Shown in pieces: positions 1 to 36,559 of a DNA stretch of 64,000 nucleotides. The notes beneath the pieces were generated by a model. It saw only the letters and a list, made by a program, of their open reading frames with translations, ran no database searches and was not told where the DNA came from. This stretch comes from Aquilaria yunnanensis. Taxonomy: Eukaryota > Streptophyta > Magnoliopsida > Malvales > Thymelaeaceae. The position numbers and the translations under genes are program-made. Location of the stretch: assembly GCA_039654915.1 (NCBI GenBank), contig CM077600.1:43694492-43758491 (forward strand). The letters run 5' to 3'. Every line of letters starts with the position of its first letter. Positions within the stretch are counted from its first letter, which is position 1.

Positions 1-218
1 TTTTTTTTATCATTTTGTTCATTAATTTAATTGTGCCGAGAAGCCTTCCACGTGCCCTGTAAATTATTCATCAGCGGGAGGTTGGTAGTAACTACTTTTC
101 CGGGAAAGGACGGTTCTGTCCTGTGGCTCTGTTCTGTTCTGTTTTGCCTTTTTAACCACGCGATGCTTGCCGCCTTTTCCCTGCAAAAGCCGGCACTGCT
201 CTCTCCCCCTCCATCTCC
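1..218 (+). promoter_or_regulatory. Upstream region of the CYP93B gene with G-box and MYB-type element
   Basis: The 218 bp before the P450 start codon contain a palindromic G-box CACGTG at 49-54 and GGTTGGT at 80-86, the reverse of the AC-II element ACCAACC. Flavonoid structural genes are commonly controlled by R2R3-MYB with bHLH or bZIP partners through such sites, so the pairing suits the downstream gene. A pyrimidine-rich leader (about 190-215) precedes the ATG. I see no convincing TATA box. Functional use of these sites is inference from short motifs. Confidence 0.4.
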
Positions 219-3200
219 ATGTCGCACCTCCTCGAGCTCGCCTCATACGCCCTTCTCTTCCTTCTCACATCCCTTCTCCTTCGTACCCTCTTGACCCGGA
301 AACTCCGACCCAAGTACCCTCCGGGTCCTGTCGCTCTCCCTGTCATCGGTCACCTCCACCTTCTCAGCCCCTTCATCCACCAGAGCTTCTCCCAGATCGC
401 TTCTCGCTATGGCCCATTAATCTATCTCCGCCTCGGGTCCGTCCCCTGCGTCGTTGCCTCTACGCCGGAGCTTGCCCGCGAGCTTCTCAAGAATTATGAG
501 CTCACCTTCGCTGCGCGCAAGCACACCGCCGCCATCGACCACCTCACCTACAACTCCTCCTTCGCCTTTGCCCCCTACGGCCCCTATTGGAAGTTCATCA
601 AGAAGTTAAGCACCGTCGAGCTCCTCGGCCAGCGGACGCTCAACCAGTTCCTCCCCATTCGGACCAAGGAGCTCCACCAGTTCGTCGGAATCCTGCTCGG
701 GAAATCGAAATCCGGCGAAAAGGTGAACCTCACCCAGGAGCTGTTGAAGTTGACCAGCAACATCATCTCGCACATGATGCTGAGCATGCGGTGCTCTGGG
801 ACAGGAAGTGAGGCTGACGGCGTTCGAACTCTGGTCCGCGAGGTGACAGAGATATTCGGGGAGTTCAACATCTCCGACATCATCTGGTTCTTCAAGAACT
901 TGGATGTGCAGGGGTGTCGGAAGAGGTTCGAAGACGTACACAGACGCTATGACGCTCTGCTGGAGAAGATCATAAGCAACAGAGAGGAAGCAAGAAAGAA
1001 CGGGAAGAATAGCGATGGAGACGGGGAGGAGGAGGTGAAGGATTTCCTGGATATGATGCTCGACGTTCTGGAGGATGAGAACGCTGAGATGAAGCTCACT
1101 AGAAACCACATCAAGGCCTTGATTATCGTAAGTTCTAATTCCCTCACTGCTGATACATGCACGCTAGTAATTTCATGTACAAGAATTTTAGTTGTAGTCT
1201 GTTTTATGAAGGATGATTTTTTATTTATTTTTGCTAAACTTTGGTTTAAATATATTTATATTAATTTATATTATAAATTTTTAAAAAAAATTATATTTAT
1301 AGATTATTAAAGTTTTTAATGTACCATTTGTATATAAAAGTAATATTTCTATAAAAATCTTTGAAAGAAAATAATTATAAATTAATTATTAGTAATAGAA
1401 AAGGGAAGAGGCTTTGTGACACAGGAGTAATAGTTAATAAAATGTTAAACTAATATTAATTTTAGTTAATTGCTAAATACATGAATAGTGTGGCATAAAA
1501 TATGAACTCTTTCTAAAAGATTCCCATATTAATTTCTTATAAGATTAAAAATAAACCATACAGTTGTAAGTATTATGGCAGAGGAATTGTACTTATAATT
1601 GATTCTCTTTGTCACATATAATTGATTTTGTCAGCCGTAACTTGATTGTACGTATATTTGTACGATTTATAACAATTGGTACTTCCCAACTCGATGATCT
1701 AGTGGCCAACGCCTGAAGTACATGAGAGAAATTAGGAGCTCAAATCTCAAGGTTGACAACCTCTTATATAATGTCTATTTCCCTTTTTTATAGGTGCTTG
1801 TGATTGATAAAAAATACTTCGACCATTTTATCATTTTTTTTATTAAAATTTAATTTAAATATATTTATATTAATTTACATTATTTTTTTTAAATTGTGTT
1901 TATAAATTAAAATCTATAAGATACTATTTTCATAAAAAAGTTTTTTATTTCTATAAAGAATTTAAAATAAAAAAATTATAAATGAATTGCTGTAAATAGT
2001 AACAAAGATAAATTAAAATCTATAAGATACTATTTTCATAAAAAAGTTTTTTGTTTTTATAAAGAATTTAAAATAAAAAAATTATAAATTAATTGCTGTA
2101 AATAGTAACAAAGATAAATTTTATGAGATGAAGGTAGTACAAAAAAATCTTATTATAATCATAAGTTTGAATATTACTATTCACTATAGTTTAGAGTAGT
2201 TTCAATTTTATTAAGAAAGTCATAATTTAGTGATCAATTGACCACTTAAGTTGTAAACAAAATGTTGACTTTGCATGTTGACGTGGTATTGGAATTGGTT
2301 TGTTTCACTATTCTCCTCACTAGTTTCTCTTTATCGTTGTCATCCGCCTGCTGTCACTCTTATGTGCGGCATCTTCTTTTCATGGAATTTTCTTATTGTT
2401 AGTGACATTAGTAATTATATTTGTTACAATTCAAGACATTGTTGATCAATTTGCTACGAAATTACAATTTTAATGATATAATTAGACCACTAAAAATTAT
2501 AACAGGCAAATATCATTCTGACTCATAACTATTATAAAATTTTTTCTTGGTATTTTTCTTGAAAAAAAGAACAACAATCAATACTTGTACTAGTCACTAA
2601 AATTTATTTTTGTTCTATTTTATCCATACTTTAATCTCAAATGCTTAAGCAACCATATCAAAATCCTTTGATCAGCCTCTTCTTCACCATCTCTTCTTGG
2701 CTATGGTTGTCCTTATGCTACCGTTATAACTCATTCTAGCAAAGCCCTGATGTGAATTACTGGTTGCACCATCATCAACTTTTGTGGTTGGCTCTCTTTT
2801 CTCAATAATGGAGTCTTTTGATGGCACCTTTATCTATGTCTTTGCCACTATTGGTTGTGGTATCTCCTCAACATCCCTAGATGATTTTACCAATCTTTGT
2901 TTTAGTTTGGTCTTCCAAGTGATGTGAATGTTTTACTACCTTGTGCCCCCGTTCAGTGCTGCCAACAACCCTAGCCAATTTGTGTCTCCTAGGCATTACC
3001 ACCAAGCCAAAAGCACATCCAACTTCTTTTGTCATGTGGCTCCCAACTCTCCGAGCTCGTTCAGCCTCTGATTGTCGTTGGAGGAACAGAACTTGAGACT
3101 ACCTGTCATCTGGCCCATTTTTGTTCGTGAATTGTTGAAAGCAAACCAATTTTACTTGATCACACTTTAAGTCATTATAGTTTTGTCCTTTAGTAAGTTT

Positions 3201-5880
3201 GTCCCTAATTTTTAATGTTTGTGCAGTTAGACACCGATAACATTAAAAAACTGACGGAGCACATGTCACATCATAGCACATGACCGAGTTGCAAAGTTAA
3301 AGAACCAAAGTGATCACTTTCTCAAAGTTCAGGATTTGAGTTGATGGGGTTCGTTGTTCAAGGGGTATATTGTTCGAATTACTATAGTTCAGAGGAGTAA
3401 TAAGTATTTAGGTCTTTATTTTTTCTTATCAGTGTGTGAAAGCCAATATTGAATGGGCCTAACTGAGTTATAAATTCCCTGAATATGTACTGGGCCAAGG
3501 TTGGATGGTCGTTTCGGTGCAATTAAAGAGGCTAAGGGTGAAAACTCATTCACAACCAAATTGGTTCACAGAAAAGTCAGGCTTGTATAATTGTCTATAC
3601 AGTATAGGTACCAGGAGGGGAAAGACTAGTTGGGAAGAATAAAACTTTGCTGAAAGCATAAAATATAGGTTTATCAATTTTAGGGTTAATTATAATTTAC
3701 TCTCAAGGATTTAAATGATATTACATTTTGCCCCTCCTGTTTTAGCAGTATAAACTTTACTCTTTATATTATACTTCACTCTCTTAAAAAAATTACTTTA
3801 TATTTTCAAAAATAGAAATTAGTGATTTAAAATGTCCATTAATTATAAAGAAATACCATACAAATTACAATTATGAGGAGATAACTATCACATAATTCAA
3901 ATTAAGATTTTATAAGTTGCTAATAGATAGTATAAAAAATGTTAAGGGTAAAGTGTATGTTTCTGAAATAAGAGGGGTGAAGTGTAATATCACTTAAATT
4001 TTAAGGAAAATTATAATTAACCCTTAATTTAAAGTTGTTGTCTAGAAAATTTTAATGACAAGTTGATGATAGTCTTTTTTTAAAAATTAAATAATTTTAC
4101 TATTTTGTTAACCATATTAACTAGTAAAAAAATGATCTAGCCAATAAAACTAAGAATAGATAAATTCATAAAAAATTCTTAAAAATATTTTAAAATTATT
4201 TTTTTGAAGTTAAGTAAATTGATATTTGAGGAAATAATTAATTTATAGAAGAATGATCTACGATAATGGATTAAAATTACTATAAAATAACTCATCATAT
4301 AGCATTGTATTAATTTTAAGTTGTAGAAAGTAGAAATATAATTTGAACATTCTTTTAAAAAATATTTTATTAATTTTATAACCATACCAGCATAAAAAAT
4401 AATACAAATATTTAAATTTCACAAAAAATATTTTAAAATGAGTAGCCATAGCATGCAAGAGCAAGACATGCACCCCTAATATTTTATTATTTAGGAAATT
4501 GTCATTGCATCTCAAGTTTTTTATAAATTAAGATAATGTTATAATACCACAACTCCCTATTATATGGTATGCCTCAATTTTCCTTTTATAAATCATGGCA
4601 ATGCCCTGTGTCATAATTATTTGGTATGATGAAATTATTCCTTGTCATATTGTTCATGTTTTATAACTAAATTTACAATTTAATTAGTAATTTGACACTT
4701 TTTTACTGTTTCATAACAATTCTACCAAAATTCTTTTGATATTCATTTAGACGTTTTAATATTTGCTATGCATTGAATGGTTGTTCCTTATCAAATTATT
4801 TACATTTTCTAGCTGTATTTAATTGTTTGTGTTTCACATATTAGTGCTCTCTTTCTGTTATTTAATGTCATCTGTATAGTTGTTTCTTGATTCTTCTTTA
4901 CTTTTACTAAATATGTTGTTCTTTTGTAACATTTTATTGTTCTTGTAAATTTCTGTGTTCATTTATAATTCGCTCATGTTTTCTTTTACATAATTTATTG
5001 TTTTTTATTAAATGTAATTTTGTTTTCTTCTATTTTTGACTATTCCTTGGTAAGATATTTTTATTTCATTATAGTTTCTTATTACTTTCTATGCATCCTA
5101 TTATTGAAGTATATGTCTGAAATATCTCTTTCTGTTTTTTCATTATTTCTATGTAAATGTTTAAGATCCCTTTTAGTTTATTTTATCGGCTTTGAAAAAT
5201 TAGGCCTTGTGTTCCGAATTCTTACAACGTTGTCCCCATGTGTCTAGGATTTTCTTACAGCGGCCACGGACACAACAGCCATTGCGTCAGAATGGGCACT
5301 GGCGGAGCTGATCAACAATCCAGAAGTAATGAAGAAAGCTCAGAAAGAGATCGACGAGGTTGTCGGTAAATCTCGGATGGTGCAGGAGTCAGATAGCCCG
5401 CGGCTTCCATATCTCCAGGCAGTTATCAAGGAAACTTTTCGTCTCCACCCTCCTATCCCGATGATCTCCAGAAAGTCGGTAGAGGAATGCCAGGTGAATG
5501 GCTACACCATCCCCTCCGGTGCGCTGGTATTTGTCAACATCTGGCAGATCGGGAGGGATCCGAAAGTGTGGGGCAACCCGATGGAATTTCGACCGGAGCG
5601 GTTTTTGAAAGACAAGGATTCGGGCATGAACATTGACGTCAAAGGCCTGCATTACCAGCTATTACCATTTGGGTCGGGCAGGCGAGGCTGCCCGGGTATT
5701 AATTTGGCCCTGCAGGAGCTACCAACTACTTTAGGGGCTATGATCCAGTGCTTCGACTGGAAAGTGAAGGGTGATGTGGTGGATATGTCTGAACGGCCAG
5801 GATTGACTGCTCCTAGGGCCCACGATCTTGAATGTTTTCCCACCGCTCGCTTTACTCCCCAACTCCTTGATATCATATGA
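219..5880 (+). CDS. CYP93B: Cytochrome P450, CYP93B type (flavone synthase II / flavanone 2-hydroxylase)
   Basis: Two exons, 219-1127 and 5248-5880, joined in phase 0 by a GT-AG intron of 4.1 kb, give 513 residues, normal for this family. Residues 1-25 form the ER membrane anchor, followed by a proline-rich hinge ([10 protein letters not shown]). The I-helix motif AATDTT begins exon 2, then the ExxR motif (ETFR), PERF, and the heme-binding loop [10 protein letters not shown] with its cysteine ligand. The substrate-recognition regions ([44 protein letters not shown]) match CYP93B flavone synthase II closely. These enzymes act on flavanones at the ER with a cytochrome P450 reductase, giving flavones or 2-hydroxyflavanones. 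Which product forms cannot be read from sequence. Reading through the exon 1 donor gives a longer ORF to 1310, which is intron. I see no disabling mutation. Confidence 0.88.
1905..2116. repeat. Two-copy tandem duplication (106 bp) in the P450 intron
   Basis: The segment starting AATTAAAATCTATAAGATAC at 1905 recurs at 2011 with only a few changes, so the period is 106 bp. A third, more diverged relative lies at about 1240-1400 in the same intron. The sequence is AT-rich with no coding potential. Confidence 0.75.
3682..4024. mobile_element. MITE with about 100-bp terminal inverted repeats, Mutator-like, in the P450 intron
   Basis: The left end AGGGTTAATTATAATTT is matched in reverse by AATTATAATTAACCCT at the right end, and the inverted match continues inward for roughly 100 bp, including the CCCCTC / GAGGGG blocks. 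It resembles the 56870-57327 element in style (actttgcccc-type TIR). I could not find a clean target-site duplication, so the exact ends and superfamily are less certain. It is non-coding. Confidence 0.55.
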
Positions 5881-8487
5881 TTTGTCGGAGTTAATAAGGA
5901 TATGGTATGGTTTTCTAATTCCCAAAGTATTATTGCTTCTTTGTATGTGGAATAGAGATGCCACAATAAAGTGGCTAAGGTTATGATATGAAAGAATGAT
6001 AGGATGCAACAATGAATTTGGATTACAAATGCTAGCGTTTATCCTACTTTTGATCATTTTTCATTTCTGATGGTCCGATCGTAGATTGTAAAACTTTGGT
6101 AAAATAGTATAATTCATTGTTTAAGTAATATAATTCACATAGTATATCAACTATATTGAATATGTAAATAAAGTTTAAATACCATAACAATAATATAATA
6201 TAATTATTGTTATTATGCAAGTAAATTTTAAATTTTGTTAGAGCATCCATCAGCATAATCAATACATATAAGTTGGAATTTATGCATATAGACATTGAGG
6301 GGAACATGAAAACTCACATTTGCATCGAAAGTATCATCTTTCTCTATTTTATAGCAAATTGTTTTGTTTTGTATCTTGAGTCTCATTTTGTGTCTTGTAT
6401 CTACATGTTAGTACTAGAAACCAATTTTTCTTTGTCTTGTTTTTAATTTATGTACCATAGTTCTTTTTCTTTTTCTTTTTTTAAGTAAGATCTGTGTAGA
6501 CCATCTATTGGGTCTTTTTTGTATTTAAGGCAAACTGATGTTTTTATGTTAAAAACATACATGATAACGTGTCATATTTTTTAAATAAGTTTACTAAGAA
6601 TACTAAAAAGTTTTTATAAAGGTACTAATAAATCAAAATCAAAGGTGACAACAAATAACTATGTTTTATAAAAATCAATCCAACTGCAACAGATCATATA
6701 ATAGAATATTTATACATGATATGTAGTAATTCTGGTATTACTTAAAGACAGACATCAATTTTTTTTGGATAAATTTTACTACAACATTATTATGTTGTAG
6801 TTACAGTTGGTTAGCCGAAGTTGGATGACAAAATGAGATAAATTCCTATAGCTGTACTTCCTGTTTGGATTGAAAGAAGGGAAAGAGAAGGGAGGAAAGT
6901 TAGTATGACTTTATTGTTTGGATGAGAGGAACTGGAGATAAGGAAGAGTCATTATTCCTTCACTTTCATCATTTACACATTTTTTTCATAGGACCTGCTT
7001 AAATTAAAACTTTTTGACAATAGTTCGACACTTATTTTGTTGAAAGTGTAATGGTAAGTTAGAAAGGCTGATTGAGATTTGCTAAGTGCTAATAGATACA
7101 AATTCCAATTAGCCACAGTAGACATGAAGAAGTTTCTTAAACTTTATTTTTACATATACTTATATGCGTTATACATACTTTGCATTGCTCTGTTTTTTTT
7201 TTTTTTTAGCATCCTTAGTCCCCCATTCTTTCCACCTGCAAGTTTTCTGACCAATATATTCTTCCCCCAAAGTTTTATTTATAATTACAGTACTATCAAT
7301 AATGCCCGTGTGATGTTGCAAGCGCTATTAAGGCCAAATAATGTTTCATGCAAAAAAATATGCAAGAGACTGTCCCTTGTTAAAATTAATAATTATTGTT
7401 TGCATTTTAAGCGAAGAATATGTAAAATATTATTGCCTCTCGCAAAAATTTTAAAAATAATATAATAATGATGAATAATAAAGTCCAAACCAGTTGCGAT
7501 AATTTCAAAACCAAGCCTACACAATTTAATCAAAATTGCCTAATCGACAACATTTAACAAACATATTCTATATGATGTTATAACAACTGAGAAACATGTA
7601 GTGCAATGAAAGGAGGTAGAGGATACAATTTAGTTAATATGAAAATAAGAATCCAAGGAGATAAGATTGAGTAGAGGCGGAGCCAAAATTTTAAGTTGAG
7701 AGTCACTTACTTACCTTCGTCATAAGTTTGAACGCAAGCTTTAAGTTTTTGCTTTTCCTCTGCCCTCTATGAGCCTTTCCTCATGCCTTCACCAACACAA
7801 CAATTTGAAAAATAAGTTGAAAAATTGTACTTTTACAGCTTTAAAATATAATTAATTATTTTTTTATTGAGAAAGTAAAATCAATTGTTTGATGTTGGAC
7901 TTTTCTTATTCCTTCCACATAAATTAACCACATGCATTTATGGAAAATTTTTCATGACAGATAGAAAATTATTTTTATTTTCATTTTTACTATTGTTTTT
8001 GATAAATTACATTTTTTATTGCTTAAAATTATTATTATGCTAATAATTAAAAGATTGGAGACAGATAAGAAATAATGAGATTTCTTGATTTTTATCCTCA
8101 TATATACACATGGATAAAATACATAATTTGTAAAAATTTGGAGATAGGCAAACATCTTGTAGCCGCCCCTAATCCCTTCGTTACTGAGAGTGAGCCCTAG
8201 GATTTTATACATTCCCTTCAAGCCTAGTTCTTTCGCCACATCATCAAAGGTGCTCTTAGGAATATTATATCTGCTTACAAACATATTTTTTTTGTTTCCT
8301 CTCAAAATTAAAAGCTTTATTTCAATTACTGCAAGGAACAGATAAATTGAGGTATTTATTTATAATGCCAAGCCACTACCTTTACCTCGAATCTTGGGTT
8401 GACAACTTACAATTCACATGTACAAATTCAATTTGGAACTTGGTTGGATAATAATGGCAGGTTTTGGCATGGTAACCATGTTAGTGT
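5881..8487. other. Intergenic region, no gene seen
   Basis: AT-rich DNA downstream of the P450. Short ORFs at 6044-6307, 7079-7465 and 7952-8305 are low in complexity or unrecognisable. A loose inverted pair (GGCGGAGCCA near 7678 and TGTAGCCGCCCCT near 8158) may be ends of a decayed DNA transposon, but no target duplication supports it. Confidence 0.5.
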
Positions 8488-9898
8488 TGTGCCCAAAAGC
8501 CAATCATGAGATGATTGTATTTTTGCACATTGGGTCATGATATTTTATTAAGGTATTAATTCAGCAATTATGTTTGTTGTTTTGTTTTTGCGTAACTTAA
8601 CAAACATAATTATAACCCTAGAATAATGATATTTTTAAACATCCCTGGTCTAGTATTATTGTGGAGCGGGTTACAATAATATATAACGACTAGCATATGT
8701 GGAGACTAATATGAGATATGTAGTCTACATATGGGTACAAGTTGGAGAACTTGTGTACTGGACAGACCTACCATGAGAACACTATATGGATCGTTATATG
8801 AGTGTCATAAGTGATTCTCATAGTGGTCATGGTATATGTAGTCCTTCGACCTAAGATCATCAAGGTTCTCTACATGTGAGTCACATACTTTGATACTTTC
8901 CTTTGTTACTCGTAATTGAGTGAACTTGAAGGAGGTCATTGGGTATGTCACATATCATGCGGAGAGATTTGTATGATCAAGATGGGATTTGTCCCTCCTA
9001 TGTAATGGGAATGATATCTTCGGGCCCCTTGATAAAGTAAGACTTAGAAAAATGCATGGTCATGCTCAGATGAGTTGATATACGATATCAATGTCATCAG
9101 TTTAAATTGGTCTACTCGGTAATCAAGAAACCAAAGATTGGGCTATACGAGAGTGACACATTTCATGTCTCGTGCTTAGTCTTGATATCTTGGACAAAGG
9201 GACAATGGCATATATCGGTGATGATCATAAAGGTTTAGTCGAATCATCGACAATCTTGTCACTTGGGTAGAAATGATATGTTGCTAGACACCGCTCATTG
9301 CTTATGATCATAAATGTGATTTATGATAATTATCAACGTGGTAAGAGCCTATTGGGTCGCACACATAGAGCTATTTGGATCATTAGAGTGCATGGGCTAA
9401 TAATTTGGGTTTTGGTTTCACAATAATTTTGAATTAATAATGGCCCAATAGTTGAGCTATTATTAAGCCCGAAATTAAAGCCTAATTGGATTAGGGCTTT
9501 GAAACCTATTAGGTCTGGAAGTTGAGTTTCACTATAAATATAACTTCTAGTGAGAAATTCGTAGGTCTCATTACCCTAGTCTCCCAAAAGGACAGCCGCA
9601 CTATTCTCTTGCAAATCATTGGAGGACGCAAGCTAGCACTACGAGCGTAAGAGAAACGCATCTGCCGGGACGTGGTGGAAGCGTGGTGATCCCGAGAGGC
9701 TCGTGTGGATACCATAAAGAACCTGAACACATCAACTGTTCAGGTTTTGTGATTCAACTCTACAGTTGAGTGAGAGATCTCAACCGAAAATTAGGTATGA
9801 AAATTTTTGAACACCCGGTTTACCCCGTTTCATTTGGATCCTGAAGGATTTCGGTTAAATTCCGCTGCGCTGTTTGGCTCCCGAAACCCATCAAACCA
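8488..9898 (+). mobile_element. Solo LTR (1.41 kb) with perfect 5-bp target duplication
   Basis: The block starts TGTGCCCAAAAGCC and ends ATCAAACCA, and is flanked by the same 5 bp, AGTGT, at 8483-8487 and 9899-9903. A TATA-like CTATAAATATA lies near 9531. There is no internal coding sequence, primer-binding site or second LTR, so this is the product of LTR-LTR recombination. The lineage, Copia or Gypsy, cannot be decided from an LTR alone. The + orientation is inferred from the TATA position and TG...CA ends. Confidence 0.7.
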
Positions 9899-9903
9899 AG
9901 TGT

Positions 9904-12230
9904 TGTTATTTATTTATTTTTTTGCCGTATCTTGAACTTTGGAGCTAAATAGCCACAAAACAAAGGGAACCAGCTACAATCATGACATTGCAAAAATAAT
10001 GATTATGTTGCAATCATAATATATGGCCATTGCAAGTTTTTCTTGCACCATAAACCATTGCTCGACACTTCTCGATGTTTTTAAAGCTAGGTCATTTGCC
10101 AAACCAGAAAGGCTTTTGATTCATAGTCAAAATCAGTTCAACTTGTTAGGCTGTCGAACCAAAGCCACCTTTGTATTTTTGTTTTATGATTTAGCAGAGA
10201 CTTTATTGCTACTTAAAAAATATTATGAATTATAATGACAATTAAGGAATAATATAATGACTCACTGTAAATCAACCATTTTAAATACCTATAACTCTAG
10301 AGACATGTAAAAACAAAATAAAACATTGTCTCTCTTTTTCATTCTCTATCTAGTGGCGGCTAGAGCTCTTTCAGCTTCAACCTTTCAAGTTTCCTTCGTT
10401 TATCATCCACTTATTCTTCCATTTTTGCATTTGGTTTCTTTTACCTTCTCTTTGCTCGCCAATTTTTTTACTTCTGCCTTCACGATCCATTGATCTTTTA
10501 CTTATTGAATTTTTGAATCAATTTTTTTGTCTCTCACTGCTTTGTCCCTCTCTCACGTGTAATTGAATCCGAACAGGCACAAGAATTTTTTTTCTCTTTT
10601 TTTTTTTTCTTCCAATTTTCTATTGTAATTGCTAAATAATTATGTTAGACCGTAGGTGGTTAGGCGGTTCGACAGTTCCAAGCGATTTTTCTCAATTTTG
10701 ACCGGTTCTTGACCGAAGCTTATATGGGCTGGTAGCTGAACTAGAAGGACCATCAGTTCACTGCCGGTCTGGTCTAGCTTTTACATTCCTAACACTATTT
10801 GAGAGCCTAAACACAACAAAAAAAAAAGCAATCATGTTGATGCCTTCTAATGGATTTAATCCACAAACAAAGAAATTGATGCCTTGTTTCCTTGAGTTTT
10901 TTATTCTCTCAGGTAAGTCCATTAAAATATTGAAACTAAACACAACAACTGTCCAACTTAACCTCTTTCATATATTGTCCAAACACATAAAAAAAATTAA
11001 CTAATGGAAAAAAAAATCAAATACTTAAGGCTTTATAACAGTGATGTAACTACAACTTTAAAATATTTGCGAGTCTAAGTGAAGCAACAAAATGTGTTGA
11101 GGCCTTGTACGGAAAGAACCCCAAAACTGTTAGACATGTCTCAATGGGAAGTGTTACATATTTTCAAAATTTGAAAACTTTAGAAATCTAAGTGGCACAA
11201 ATAAAAAATATAGAGGACTTAAGTTAGACTTGCTCTACAACCCAACAGGTCCCTCTATTTTAACAACCATATCCGTTTTCATGTAGATTGATCTTAGGCA
11301 CAGTTCATTTTAGATTAATGAAGTCCTATTAACGCATTTTTACGATTTGGTTTGGGTCATGCCCATGACCTAGTTTGTGAAAAGATAAGGTTACCCTCAT
11401 CATCACCTCACATGCCATACCAAATCGATCAAGCCCTGCCTGCATCACCCTGCCTGCGCGGCTCAAACGCCACCAAGTATATGACTTTGCTTGGGCTTGC
11501 ATGTACCGTCTTGATTTCCAATAAATCGCACATTGGTTCATCTAGATTTTTCGATTGGGCTTGCTCTAACCGATTAACTGAAAGTAATGGTTGCTGGCGG
11601 TCGATTGACTACCCTCCCCTCCTTCAAGTATAATCTCTGCAACCCACTTGGTCCTCTTGTCGGCTAGGACCCTTCTACCCTCTATGCCCCATGTGACCAG
11701 TGCAATCGTCTGCTATAACCACCGCGTGCGCAAGCTCTGCTTGCTTTCACCTCCAACTTGTTGGCTCACTTACACACCAACCCCCTTCGCTTACCTAGAT
11801 CTGCAAAGTCAATCTCCACTCCAACTACTTTAATGGCCTCATCCCTGAGTCCCTCTCCCAGTGCTCCCTCCTCTGCGCCGGACAACTCCTTCTCCGGCTC
11901 CAAGCCTTTGATCGCTACCTTGGGCAGCAAGAAAAGTGAGAAAATAAGTGGTAGATTTTGTAATTTTGTGTAATTAGAGGCCCTCAATCATATGGTTAAA
12001 AAACGAGTCCAAATGAATGATTAAAATAACAGGTTAATGCGCGTGCATTAACTTGAAACGAACAGCCTGTTACTTTTCCCAACCTATGGCGGGAAAATGC
12101 ATCCATTCGCAAACCTTAGGTGGAGAGTGTAGATATCAGTCGACCTTGGGAGATTCGTGTAGTTACCCCAAGCTTAGATGGTAAAATAAATTCACTTTCC
12201 CGCAGGCCCGAGCCTAACAGCAGTTGGATG
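9904..12230. other. Intergenic region with a possible broken LRR fragment
   Basis: Mostly AT-rich and non-coding. At about 11770-11930 three + frames contain leucine-rich-repeat-like scraps (for example HSNYFNGLIPESLSQCSLL and DNSFSGSKP) separated by frameshifts. This could be the remains of an LRR receptor gene. Evidence is weak because the pieces are short. Confidence 0.3.
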
Positions 12231-13261
12231 GATCTGCTGCTGAAGACGAAGCCCACATCACACACGCACAAAAAAGGCAGGAAACCTTGACAAAAAAGGA
12301 AGTCTCATGCCAGGTCTAAGGTCCCAAGTCCCAAGTCCCAAGTCCTGACTCCCGAGTAGCTTCTAATCCTCTTTGCCTCTGCCGCATCGCTACAGCTCCT
12401 GGGCTCTTCATCGGCGCCGCTGCATCTTTGTGGAAAGAGGAACATTCTGTGGAAAGCAGCGCACTGATCGTTTTCAACGTTCCGATCGGCAATAACAGGT
12501 CGGATTTCTTTTCCATCTCCTTTAATTCGATGGTCAACTTTGTATTTTTTTTTTTTTGTTTTATTCAAAACCCAGAGGAAGAGGTCATCTTTGCAATTAG
12601 ATGTCGGTGGATTGTATACCATTTTTTGTTCCTCTACAGAAAAAAATAAAGTCCTTGGTAAGTTCTCAAATTTGTTTTACGCAATTTAGATACTGGACAT
12701 TGTTTAGGTGGTTAGTTTTATGCAGAAATAGACGCGGTTCATTTCTTCGTTTACTCGGCGACGATCATTTTATTTTCCCGGTTTGCGCTGCATTTATTGG
12801 AAGACTTATTTGTTTGAGCTCGAGTTGTGTAGTGGTTGTTGCGAGTAAGGACTGAATTGGAAAATGGAGCTTTAGTTCATAACAAAGCATGGTATCTGCT
12901 CACTTTGAGACTTAGTGTGAGAATATTAATCCAAATGAATTGGAGCTTGATTGAACTTGTCCAAAATGAGTTCCATTGGTTTTGACGTAGGAATTGGATC
13001 AAGCAGCCCTCTTTTTCCTAGTTAAAGCATGAGAAAAATATTTTTCCACTTATTTTGATCTGTATACGTTTTTACCTTCACAAAATTTTTCCAGTAAAAG
13101 GTTGATGATTGATTTGTTGAAATCGTTAATCGCATCCCGTAGTTAACAATATGCCAGAAAAGTAAGGGGAGGAAATTCGCATCATACTGGTTCATTTATT
13201 AGTTTCTCTAGGAATCATGTATCATGCAACAGGTTTGTCGAAGACCAGCAGAAATATCCAC

Positions 13262-13293
<32 letters not shown>

Positions 13294-13398
13294 GTCTGTG
13301 CGTGCCCTCATGTCTGTGTGTGCCTCTGCTGTTCGTGTCTATGAATTATAATGGATGAGTAATAGTGAAACTTATTACAGCAGGCTGGTGGTGGCAAC
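12231..13398 (+). promoter_or_regulatory. Probable promoter and 5' UTR (with intron) of the methionine aminopeptidase 2 gene
   Basis: GC-richer sequence at about 12300-12498 ends in AACAG|GT and could be a non-coding first exon. A plausible acceptor (TTATTACAG) lies at 13372-13380, just before the start codon. A (CT)n microsatellite of about 28 bp sits at 13262-13289. No TATA box is clear. The UTR intron is a prediction from splice-like signals. Confidence 0.4.
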
Positions 13399-36125
<22,727 letters not shown>

Positions 36126-36559
36126 GTACTGGGGGCTTTCTTGTTTGTAGTCCGCCAGAGGGATCACCATTATACTGTATAATTTAATCCGACACTGGCA
36201 TTTGCGTTTCTGATTGGAGCTCTAAGACATTTGAGATAAAAGTTCCACAATTTTAGGTTCTCATCAGTTTTTTTTACAAGTTTGCCTGGTTAATGGATGA
36301 GAGGAGTTGCTCCCTTTCTTAGGAATTCTGATGTTATGTTGCTAGCAGTGTACCAGACGCTAATATTAAAGATTTCTTAGCTATATAACGGTATAATGTG
36401 CCCCTGCCTCTTTTGGCTGTAGTATAAATAAGAGGCTTCTTGTCTCTTGGGGTGGAATGCAGCAGAAGGGCCACCTCGTTGTCTAGCATAAAACTTATGG
36501 TCCCTCCGTGAGAAATTTCCTCCACGGTCAAAGATGCTGTTTTCCGTCCCCTCCGCTTT

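Noticed and set aside
2640..3160. GC-richer, possibly coding block inside the P450 intron
   Set aside because: No frame on either strand stays open or shows a recognisable motif. Probably an old repeat.
7673..8171. Possible hAT-like element with GGCGGAGCCA / TGTAGCCGCCCCT ends
   Set aside because: The inverted ends match poorly and there is no 8-bp target duplication.
11648..11987. Possible gene with LRR-like words
   Set aside because: The similarity is split among three frames and very short. Kept only as a weak note in the intergenic entry.
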